From Candidatus Sumerlaeota bacterium (lineage in GTDB: Bacteria > CG03 > SLGR01): a stretch of DNA of 8,794 bases. Numbering within the stretch: the stretch's first letter is position 1; each line of letters begins with the position of its first letter. Positions 6,001 through 8,794 of the stretch are shown piece after piece. Location: the NCBI GenBank assembly GCA_007136585.1, contig SLGR01000155.1:1-8794 (forward strand), written 5' to 3'. The position numbers and the translations under genes are program-made. The notes under the pieces are model-generated. The model ran no database searches. It was given only the letters and a program-made list of their open reading frames with translations, and had not been told where the DNA came from.

Positions 6001-8402
6001 TCAGGGAACCTGTTGAGAAGTTCAGGGAGCTTGTTGAAGAGAAGCGCAGTTTTCTGCATAGCCGTTTCTTAAGTGGTCAGAGTGCGGGGGTATGGGTTGA
6101 GGACGGTATACTTGTTGTTGATACGGGTAAAGAGATTGATTCAAAGCTTTTGAACGAGTATTTGAACTCTCCGGAGTTTAAGCCCTGGCGGACCGCGGTT
6201 CAGGGTGTTATGACCGTTGTTCCTGCGGAGACCGGACGGAAAAATTTCAGGTTACGCCTTCTTCCGGAAGCAACCGAAAGGGTAAACCTCTTCCCTGTCT
6301 ACAGGGAACTTAACCTGGTTTTTAGGGATATACTTGGAGAAAAAGGGTTTAAAGGGAGGCATAACGCAGGTGGAATATACGGAAAGGGTATCCCGGTTGA
6401 GACGGAATCCGTACTGAGGGTGTTTAAAGAATCGCTCTCTCTTCCGCTTCGGGAGGATGAAGGATTCTTTACCGTCCGGTCGGCTGAAGAAGCTTTGAGG
6501 TTTGAGGTATACTCGGCCGAGCTTCCTTTCGGCGCCTCCGGAATAAAGCTTCAAAAGGATCTCTTCAGTGATCCTTCAACACCCGAAGGCGCTGAAGCTG
6601 TTGAGAGGGTCTCTGATATGCTTATGGAACCGGAGATGAGCGCGATATATATGCTGGATTCGCTCGAGAACATACTTTTAAACGCCGACGGGTGGGACCG
6701 CTGGGTGATTGATTCAGTATACGAGGTGATACACAGGATAACAAGACGGAGTATCGCGGATATCCTTGAGTTTTCAGATATGAAAAGGGTTGAGGCGGCA
6801 AGAAGGAGACTTTACAGGCTGGCCTACCTTGAAAGAGATCCGGTCAGGTACCGGTGGGATATCTCTTCCTACAACCATAACGTCCCTGATGAAGAGAGGG
6901 AGAGAAGGCTTAAAGATATACATAATATACTCCTTCACCATATTGATGATAATATACGCCGTACGGATGCCGGGAACCCCGGAGCCGGACTTCTGAGCTC
7001 CCTGAAGGATACAGCTGAGAAGAAACACCTTCTTAACCGGTACATAGTGCACTCTACGCCTTTAAAGAATTTTGAGAGTATAGCCCGCCACGGTTTAAGT
7101 ACCCGGTATACAAACCGGCAGGGGGAAGCTCCCGAAAAAATATTCTTCTGGGACTGGCACAGGCTGGAGAATATATCTCATTTTTTCAACAGCCGGAGAA
7201 AACTTGAAAATACCGTAATGCTCAGAGTCCCCAGGACTGCTCCGACCGTTTACGAGGAGAGGGTCATAGGCGCGGAGATAGGGGATAACGCAGGTGATTT
7301 CAAGGGGTATGAGATACCGCCGGCTTATATAGAAGTTGTTCACCCGCTGTACCCGTGGGTGGGAATACCTGTTACGGCTTTTAAAAGCAGCATCGAATTG
7401 GCGGATTTTTATGAATCCCTGGCCGCTCCTGAAACCCCTCGGTCTTATGAGGATACTGTTTCTGTTCCTAGCACCGGAGAGCTTTTTACGGTCCGGGAAA
7501 GAGGTTACTTAGAGGTTCTTCGCGCGGGGGTAGGTTCCGAACGCCGCGCCTTAATTGATGGCATAATAAGGCAGGAGAAAGAACTTTCTATAGTTCTTGA
7601 AGATGAAATACAGGGAGTTGAGGCGGAACTCGGGATAAGGATAGAGCCAGGAGAAACCACTGGGTTTAAGGACGGACTCCTTACGGTGGACCGGGGGTCT
7701 CTTGATAGGCTTGCCCTGATGAGCCTGGGTATGGAGGATAAATCTGCGGTCAGGGATATGCTTAAGATCGCATCTGCCCGGGAGAAGGCAAGGGCCCGCC
7801 GCGGAGTATTCGGAGATATGGAACTCATATACATGGAAGAGGCAATGGGTATGGGTATTGAGGGCCTGGATGCTCTGGCCCTGCCGGTATTCTTTAACGA
7901 GATACTTCCTGAACTTCTTATCGGAGATGAGGAGCTTCCCCCGGCATCCGGCATATGGACGAAGATAAGTGAGGTTGTATCATCTGAGGCTTACAGCCGC
8001 GTTCCGGATGCGGCAAGGGCAGATCTGACGGAAAGGCTTCTTTTTCATACGGAAGGTTTTCTGGGCGAGAGGCGCAGGATAACCGATACGACGGCCCCCG
8101 GGCATATTGAGCCTGAGGAGGCCATAGATAAGCTTCTTGACGATCTTGCCGGGGTGAGAGGTCTCGTGGCCGCTGTCAGGGCAATGGCCACCCCGTTTGC
8201 GCCGCTTGCCGCGGTTGCGGGAGGGATCTATGACGGTTACGACGCTCTTCGGGCCGATGATATCCTTCCGGATAACGTGAGGATGCCCTGGATGATGAAT
8301 ATCCGCGAGTTCATAAAGCTTGCGGTGGGTCGCAGGCCCGGTGAGGGGATAGCCTCTGATATAAACGCAAATACCATCATCAACATACTCTACGCAAATT
8401 AA
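1..8402 (+). CDS. Giant multidomain membrane metallopeptidase/enzyme fusion protein, 5' partial
   Basis: One frame (codons starting at base 3) is open without a stop to TAA at 8400-8402, giving at least 2,799 residues. A GTG at 195 begins the longest start-bounded frame, but the 64 codons before it encode conserved M23 peptidase sequence, so the true start lies left of the window. Domains in order: M23 peptidase end, coiled coil, membrane helix, M50-like protease with HELGH, another membrane helix, a second zincin-like domain with HEVAH, a possible nucleotidyltransferase fold, a DHH-DHHA1-like region, a possible ADP-ribosyltransferase fold, and a helical tail. No cysteine is present in the visible protein. 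No frameshift or in-frame stop suggests decay. I do not recognise a named family for the whole protein; its overall function is unknown. Residue numbers elsewhere count the GTG at 195 as residue 1. Confidence 0.93.
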   Translation, partial: LSDNRVEKGDRVEKGEVIGTLGTSREALNTHPHLHYEIYEVISGRKEWRNPHPSLALWGYNLYRVDAVELFDEIRELDLEVTELYESRENLELLFGGIEELSSSYRETVGSIDEGYRKLLGFSEIRDIENFYGVLYELESDLSLAGEISRELKQKLADAEEILGLETGIIRGFTARTEELEESILRLRKNEAVMNDGTLDLLDTASEHLEGVREDVLMLGGEGVKEQILPGEESDILEEAASLVLDMKSAAPEITRLLDIEAELYGISAELVSGEESREVLRSASEELNEIILKSDNLMEDIAALEIDKKIKESLLERLREVRLNIQEEAEGLTLKEEELAAAERGVTSPLDLTTVLLGIITFISTGALVLKLIRFSENLRNRIRTRLKDKEYGLLGVSYLQKIPAGRKETETDPELKSSLANLFEGKFSWANWFLRVPLFALGITFFHELGHWIAGRLKGQAPEFSLLNAFRGNITLRGPPEVRFAGVGLTFSLGLLFFFIPAVPSLLGVFYMAASVSDAAVSILKGTGDFAAVTEPVRETPGDSDSPGAERYSEPVRAVLKYALLPFAVMFGVYIYLETGFDPAAARVDFAGLFSGRVPVEKSDPALLTPREVEKGIRRGHLGPEHIDLQKLRVFTAYARGKRLPGDPYSVISSDRDLASLGADLEEVLDGGTLEDYLRLAADINRLRRRLDNEDPGERKESGKISGLVKFLEESFTDYTQAVFDGIIITPRLRRRYDPEEDYSETADPRITEKGEYFISDFTEAGFRYSKSGELIKPRVRVLENPDLLIEDIEENRILENEELARALSGVRERFQLPGNNNLPPLFLEILSGKIREKRVELKDGELFFLSDTGIVNDSFEAYKALVDGWARELEAEGHGFLLDPGSALADMKGRSIEVILGVKPADELIRLSRDEREKLLRKYLLAVLVVYRAAVPSKVTEEVFEHLKERILLASFFSETLENANASFEFGLPLLKGKPGSGVIGILAHEVAHNLHSKTVDTGSPMEEVIADLGGRLVLDEAASYAAETGRTADKLRWGSAAEKFKKSGRYSQHTWNKLKDPYDRQQHETARATLDWVERELRRRGVVFDTEILFNTALEITASRKGDSPGSVIMPRAGSDFNRFISELLERYLYLAGEETYRQGASEWVRINLSLLREKYRLRGIKSVSYISAALTRLKRLLVPLGLFSIGYLASLGGAEKLEDIYSRSGITRARIMLPQEIGDAVERHLGERSRTLGVLREELRRVGIEGDALREVEETLLSSFTEGRVDIDGIRLRIGQIEDMIEAANQVADIEYDAGAFFKVFLTNNDIPVSAALGETLGRARRSLTGKPGILREGGFTEEEHRRIIIDSGIAGRPVINPNIMIPAGVSGEEVNLTEAASEVFKDTLGYLPVFSIRGSVAYTLSATREPLWEYVYDLDINIYLRDAGFKDLTQGDRDTLERRLYAELAGRISRMQEDTRLMVDGRELEIDLKVFREGSLTAAPGDEAFDSRDYEKSAAYGFPVASYRYTDLFYGDINRLEEILAKVPVERIARLNAEFYLKVLGTVEEYAAESGFSDPKPLKMLYLLAKLRGVEDTFPFKDLLELYGSLDRAPDPQLLKKRVSEAAAALKVSEEELLGEFTAVEKLERHFRTSPPDEPAALAGAMLSLAGISGTAAKAEILEKYSSAGSFDMKNFDSFVSGVEKAGELISYMEVLSGTEEFYLPGELRAEIYSDILLTGLPGEPFSGTGPEEILVSAGLRESTSEEVLHRLASAARGSELSGKIRRSFSEGAGDVIFASTRDLYPDILRHLSREDEVMVFLDGHAVDELFSIEKNAVSPGRELTDYRGERVDTDPRKAYYLFDHHYEEMAPGKEIPADLTTAVIVTEYISGLLEKGRLYEAERLSEGTLVVDHKDADIVLAGLAVRFLVDYRKSLEDEEFSYLKTLLKDVSRYKDHGIVPEGETRREAVRDIAYFINYYESSEASFPEIMMKSKELIEGYLQGETAESMGRGFREPVEKFRELVEEKRSFLHSRFLSGQSAGVWVEDGILVVDTGKEIDSKLLNEYLNSPEFKPWRTAVQGVMTVVPAETGRKNFRLRLLPEATERVNLFPVYRELNLVFRDILGEKGFKGRHNAGGIYGKGIPVETESVLRVFKESLSLPLREDEGFFTVRSAEEALRFEVYSAELPFGASGIKLQKDLFSDPSTPEGAEAVERVSDMLMEPEMSAIYMLDSLENILLNADGWDRWVIDSVYEVIHRITRRSIADILEFSDMKRVEAARRRLYRLAYLERDPVRYRWDISSYNHNVPDEERERRLKDIHNILLHHIDDNIRRTDAGNPGAGLLSSLKDTAEKKHLLNRYIVHSTPLKNFESIARHGLSTRYTNRQGEAPEKIFFWDWHRLENISHFFNSRRKLENTVMLRVPRTAPTVYEERVIGAEIGDNAGDFKGYEIPPAYIEVVHPLYPWVGIPVTAFKSSIELADFYESLAAPETPRSYEDTVSVPSTGELFTVRERGYLEVLRAGVGSERRALIDGIIRQEKELSIVLEDEIQGVEAELGIRIEPGETTGFKDGLLTVDRGSLDRLALMSLGMEDKSAVRDMLKIASAREKARARRGVFGDMELIYMEEAMGMGIEGLDALALPVFFNEILPELLIGDEELPPASGIWTKISEVVSSEAYSRVPDAARADLTERLLFHTEGFLGERRRITDTTAPGHIEPEEAIDKLLDDLAGVRGLVAAVRAMATPFAPLAAVAGGIYDGYDALRADDILPDNVRMPWMMNIREFIKLAVGRRPGEGIASDINANTIINILYAN
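3..179 (+). other. M23 (LytM-type) peptidase domain, C-terminal part
   Basis: The 59 codons before the Gly-Tyr-Asn-Leu stretch read through GDRVEKGEVIGTLG, then HPHLHYEI (93-116) and a closing Asn-Pro (150-155). This is the usual end of an M23 domain: the G-x-V-x-K-G-x-x-I-G hairpin, the catalytic HxH (His codons at 99 and 105) and the trailing NP. The upstream HxxxD zinc-binding motif should lie left of the window and cannot be checked. M23 enzymes are zinc endopeptidases that cut peptide cross-bridges of peptidoglycan outside the cytoplasmic membrane; catalytically dead relatives activate amidases. The usual G before PHLH is His here. The hairpin carries an extra six-residue copy (see repeat at 13-48). 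Confidence 0.85.
13..48 (+). repeat. Perfect 18-bp tandem duplication (two copies) inside the M23 domain
   Basis: The unit accgggttgagaagggag occurs at 13-30 and again, identically, at 31-48. Being 18 bp, it keeps the frame and encodes NRVEKG followed by DRVEKG, which doubles the conserved V-x-K-G hairpin element of the M23 fold. Perfect identity of both copies suggests a recent slippage or duplication event, or an assembly artefact. Confidence 0.9.
207..1040 (+). other. Long helical, probably coiled-coil linker
   Basis: Residues about 5-282 are dominated by Glu, Leu, Ile, Ser and Arg with regularly spaced hydrophobics, for example ELDLEVTELYESRENLELL near the start and LLERLREVRLNIQEEAEGL near the end, and contain few prolines or aromatics. 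This pattern is typical of coiled coils that link envelope M23 domains to the membrane, as in EnvC- and NlpD-type regulators and MepM-like hydrolases. In those proteins the coil usually precedes the M23 domain; here it follows it. No enzymatic motif is seen in this stretch. Confidence 0.65.
1059..1115 (+). other. Transmembrane helix 1 with positive-inside flank
   Basis: Residues about 289-307 form an uncharged hydrophobic run (LTTVLLGIITFISTGALVL) directly after the coiled coil. It is followed by KLIRFSENLRNRIRTRLKDK, rich in Arg and Lys. By the positive-inside rule this places the M23 and coiled-coil part outside the cytoplasmic membrane and the following segment inside. Orientation is inferred from charge alone. 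Confidence 0.75.
1299..1601 (+). other. M50 (site-2-protease)-like membrane metalloprotease core
   Basis: Residues about 369-469 contain a hydrophobic helix ending in FFHELGHWIAG, with HELGH at 1347-1361 (residues 385-389). After a polar loop comes a 40-residue hydrophobic stretch, probably two helices (1458-1580), ending in SVSDAAVSILKGTGDF with Asp456 encoded at 1560. The order HExxH helix, loop, helix, helix with an Asp fits the three-helix M50 core, in which two His and one Asp bind zinc within the membrane. The third-ligand motif is usually N-x-x-P-x-x-x-D-G; here the Asp is kept but Gly is Ala and the Pro is absent, so activity is not assured. M50 proteases cut membrane-anchored regulators or other membrane proteins. 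The substrate is unknown; self-processing of this long protein is possible. Confidence 0.72.
1692..1739 (+). other. Transmembrane helix after the M50-like core
   Basis: Residues 500-515 (YALLPFAVMFGVYIYL) are uncharged and hydrophobic, preceded by a Pro/Ser/Glu-rich polar linker with KYA at the boundary and followed by acidic and Ala-rich sequence. With one helix at 1059, three in the M50-like core and this one, the count is five. That would put the large C-terminal part on the side opposite the M23 domain if all five span the membrane. Confidence 0.65.
1743..2774 (+). other. Unassigned soluble segment of the giant protein
   Basis: Residues about 517-860 show no motif I recognise. The first part is polar with Arg-rich helices (INRLRRRLDN, PRLRRRYDPEEDY). 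The second part alternates short strand-like and helical pieces (VELKDGELFFLSDTG, GHGFLLDPGSALADMKG, IEVILGVKPADELIRL). The final 100 residues lead directly into the HEVAH domain and could be part of it. No hydrophobic run is long enough for a membrane helix. Confidence 0.5.
2775..3170 (+). other. Second zincin-like metallopeptidase domain (HEVAH...EEVIAD)
   Basis: Residues about 861-992 include helices (YLLAVLVVYRAAVPS, KERILLASFFSETLENA), then GVIGILAHEVAHNLH with HEVAH encoded at 2976-2990 (residues 928-932), and 14 residues further EEVIADLGGRLVLDEAA (3030 onward). HExxH gives two zinc-binding His and the catalytic Glu. A downstream Glu in an E-x-x-A-D/N helix is the third ligand in gluzincins such as M48 and in the ImmA/IrrE-type M78 group. 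The short spacing is closer to the M78 type than to M48. There is no strong membrane helix next to it, so it is probably soluble. The family cannot be fixed by eye, and a minimal gluzincin of another type is equally possible. Confidence 0.6.
3171..4148 (+). other. Unassigned helical segment of the giant protein
   Basis: Residues about 993-1318 are mainly helical and rich in Arg, Glu and Leu (for example VERELRRRGVVFD, LREELRRVGIEGDALREVEE). A moderately hydrophobic piece around residues 1125-1135 (VPLGLFSIGYLASLGG, about 3561-3608) is too short and Gly-rich for a confident membrane helix. No catalytic motif is recognised. Confidence 0.45.
4149..4700 (+). other. Possible nucleotidyltransferase-fold domain
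   Basis: Residues about 1319-1502 contain three spaced signatures of the polymerase-beta-like nucleotidyltransferase fold: a Gly-Ser turn in PVFSIRGSVAYTL (GS at 4212-4217, residues 1340-1341), an Asp-x-Asp strand in YDLDINIYL (4269-4277, residues 1359-1361), and a third acidic strand in LEIDLKVF (Asp1413 at 4431). In this superfamily the three acidic residues bind the metal ions that activate the nucleotide. The GS-to-DxD gap of 17 residues is longer than in many members. A helical stretch follows (RIARLNAEFYLKVLGTVEEY), where relatives carry a substrate-binding helical domain. The assignment rests on motif order alone; acceptor and nucleotide are unknown. Confidence 0.45.
4701..5328 (+). 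other. Unassigned segment between the NTase-like and DHH-like regions
   Basis: Residues about 1503-1711 are predicted helical, with a run of Ala/Leu-rich helices (KRVSEAAAALKVSEEELLGE, PAALAGAMLSLAGISG) and repeated Ser/Glu/Gly-rich turns. It could be the helical half of the preceding NTase-like domain or a spacer. No motif supports a function. Confidence 0.4.
5329..6430 (+). other. DHH-DHHA1-like phosphoesterase region
   Basis: Residues about 1712-2078 carry a series of motifs in the order expected for DHH phosphoesterases: EDEVMVFLDGHAVDEL (motif II-like Asp at 5427), YYLFDHHYEE (DHH at 5550-5558, residues 1786-1788), LTTAVIVTEYISGLL (the usual small-residue helix after DHH), and VVDHKDADIVLAG (5691-5729, motif IV-like Asp). 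About 210 residues later FRLRLLP leads to GFKGRHNAGGIYGKG (6348-6392), which matches the Gly/His/Ala-Gly signature closing DHHA1 domains. Family members cleave phosphodiester or pyrophosphate bonds with Mn ions (RecJ, NrnA, GdpP). Motif I, normally HxxxDxD, would fall near STRDLYPDIL (5358-5387) and is degenerate, so catalysis may be altered or lost. The substrate cannot be predicted. Confidence 0.62.
6431..7029 (+). other. Unassigned helical segment before the ART-like domain
   Basis: Residues about 2079-2279 are helical with many charged residues and His/Asn clusters (ISSYNHNVPDEERERR, HNILLHHIDDNIRR). A compact helix bundle is plausible around MLDSLENILLNADGWDRWV. There is no recognised catalytic motif and no membrane helix. 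Confidence 0.4.
7030..7350 (+). other. Possible ADP-ribosyltransferase-fold domain
   Basis: Residues about 2280-2386 begin with RYIVHSTPLKNFESIARHGL (His at 7050, residue 2286), continue with EKIFFWDWHRLENISHFF (7134 onward) and TVMLRVPR, and end with GYEIPPAYIEVV (Glu at 7311). This order matches the ADP-ribosyltransferase fold: a strand with His followed by a helix and Gly-Leu, an aromatic second strand, a helix, a core strand, and a late Glu before Ile-Pro-Pro strand ends. It is the H-Y/F-E pattern seen in several toxin and DNA-modifying transferases. Such enzymes move ADP-ribose from NAD to protein or nucleic acid; some relatives instead remove phosphate from RNA. Acceptor and activity are unknown, and a non-catalytic fold relative cannot be excluded. 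Confidence 0.5.
7351..8399 (+). other. Unassigned C-terminal tail of the giant protein
   Basis: Residues about 2387-2735 are mostly helical, with long Glu/Arg/Leu stretches (RQEKELSIVLEDEIQGVEAE, ASAREKARARRG) and Met-rich pieces (YMEEAMGMGIEGLDALALP). A moderately hydrophobic Ala-rich stretch near residues 2658-2680 (VRAMATPFAPLAAVAGGIY) is interrupted by Arg and Pro and is a poor membrane helix. The protein ends INILYAN. It has no outer-membrane Phe-terminal signature, LPXTG motif or other sorting signal that I can see. Confidence 0.45.
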
Positions 8403-8461
8403 TGCTTCTAGTCTGCGGACGATAAATATTTTTCCAAAAAATCTTAAAAAATAACCTTATC

Positions 8462-8495
8462 CGGTAAAAGAGATTTCTCATATCTCCTTTTACCG
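8462..8495 (+). terminator. Hairpin, probable transcription terminator after the giant gene
   Basis: Arm cggtaaaagagat (8462-8474) pairs with atctccttttaccg (8482-8495) around a 7-base loop, giving 13 base pairs with one bulged base, 60 bases after the stop codon. It is the strongest inverted repeat near the gene end. The run of T after it on this strand is weak (ccttt). Read leftward, it is followed after about ten bases by gttattttttaagatttttt, so it could also stop transcription arriving from the right. Confidence 0.5.
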
Positions 8496-8647
8496 CCTTT
8501 CGGAGGCCCTTGTCTTTCGTCGGCAAATTCTCTGTTTCATTTTCTTTTCACATTACACCCCCGCAGCCATCGGTATAATTTCACAAAGAGCGTAAAAAAG
8601 GCTGTTGACCTTCTCCTCTATTTCATAAGTTTAAGGTAACATATAAG

Positions 8648-8676
8648 CAAGAAATTATAATGTTTTTAATTTCTTG
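8648..8676. repeat. Perfect 10-bp inverted repeat, 9-base loop
   Basis: caagaaatta (8648-8657) and taatttcttg (8667-8676) are exact reverse complements separated by taatgtttt. The A+T-rich stem is not followed by a T-run on the plus strand. It could be an operator-like palindrome, a weak hairpin, or part of the border of a neighbouring element. No gene is close enough to decide. Confidence 0.6.
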
Positions 8677-8794
8677 ATAGTGTCCCAAATGTGTGCACTC
8701 ATGGAACAACTGAGCACTTAATATGATAAGAACTGATACTGCAGCGGCCCTGGATGTCCAGAAGTTTATCCCAGTATTTTTCCCATTGCTCCGG

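Larger units (their letters stand above)
8403..8794. other. A+T-richer non-coding region downstream of the giant gene
   Basis: Base composition shifts sharply after the TAA: 8421-8458 is an A/T tract, and 8510-8560 is pyrimidine-rich on the plus strand. It contains the hairpin at 8462-8495 and the palindrome at 8648-8676. A perfect TATAAT at 8574-8579 lacks a good -35 at normal spacing. Two short frames reach the right edge, 8723-8794 on plus (24 codons from ATG) and 8699-8794 on minus (31 codons before TGA). Neither is long enough to call, and no tRNA or rRNA was recognised. Confidence 0.6.

Noticed and set aside
5385-6059. A 224-codon open frame on the minus strand inside the giant gene
   Set aside because: It lies wholly antisense to the DHH-like region, whose motifs are coherent on the plus strand. 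Its translation has no recognisable domain, and it looks like a by-product of codon bias.
8428-8442. A/T hairpin atttttccaaaaaat as a terminator
   Set aside because: The stem is only A-T pairs with a two-to-three-base loop, so it would be unstable; it is more simply an A/T tract upstream of the better hairpin at 8462-8495.
8574-8579. TATAAT as a promoter -10 element
   Set aside because: The hexamer is perfect, but no TTGACA-like hexamer lies 16-18 bases upstream (the nearest, TTCACA at 8547, is 21 bases away), and no gene clearly begins downstream within the window.
8605-8635. TTGACC with a downstream TTTAAG as a promoter
   Set aside because: The spacing is 19 bases and the -10 match is poor; in A+T-rich DNA this is expected by chance.
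8699-8794. Minus-strand 31-codon partial frame and plus-strand 24-codon frame (8723-8794) as genes
   Set aside because: Both are short enough to be open by chance, they overlap each other on opposite strands, neither has a visible ribosome-binding site, and I recognise no family.

Overview
The window is almost entirely one giant, rightward, uninterrupted coding region (positions 1-8402). It is open at the left edge and ends at a TAA at 8400-8402, followed by about 390 bases of A+T-richer DNA with no convincing gene. At least 2,799 codons are visible. The GTG at 195, where the longest start-bounded frame begins, is not the true start: the same frame is open back to base 3, and those upstream codons encode the end of an M23 (LytM-type) peptidase domain with its HLH motif.

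Layout of the giant protein, left to right: (1) the C-terminal part of an M23 peptidase, with a perfect 18-bp tandem duplication; (2) about 280 residues of Glu/Leu-rich likely coiled coil; (3) a membrane helix followed by an Arg/Lys-rich stretch; (4) an M50 (site-2-protease)-like membrane metalloprotease core with HELGH; (5) a further membrane helix and a long unassigned stretch; (6) a second HExxH zincin-like domain (HEVAH plus EEVIAD); (7) a possible nucleotidyltransferase-fold domain (GS, DLD, third Asp); (8) a DHH-DHHA1-like phosphoesterase region (FDHH, DHKDAD, GRHNAGG); (9) a possible ADP-ribosyltransferase-fold domain (H, FFW, YEIPP); (10) an unassigned, mostly helical C-terminus. No cysteine occurs anywhere in the visible 2,799 residues.

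The organism is bacterial, judging from the M23 envelope hydrolase. Sequence alone does not fix the lineage. A gene of this size joining proteases, membrane helices and unrelated enzyme folds, roughly half G+C, with frequent ATA, AGA and AGG codons, would fit Omnitrophota or a similar deep-branching lineage known for giant genes. That placement is inference with low confidence.

If the domain calls are right, one polypeptide carries an envelope peptidoglycan hydrolase, an intramembrane protease, a second metalloprotease and three possible nucleotide- or NAD-related enzyme domains. The positive-inside pattern would put the M23 and coiled-coil part outside the membrane and the large C-terminal part inside. 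The total lack of cysteine looks more like an exported giant protein, and this conflict is unresolved. The downstream region holds a likely hairpin terminator and a second, perfect 10-bp inverted repeat. Nothing in it can be firmly called a gene.
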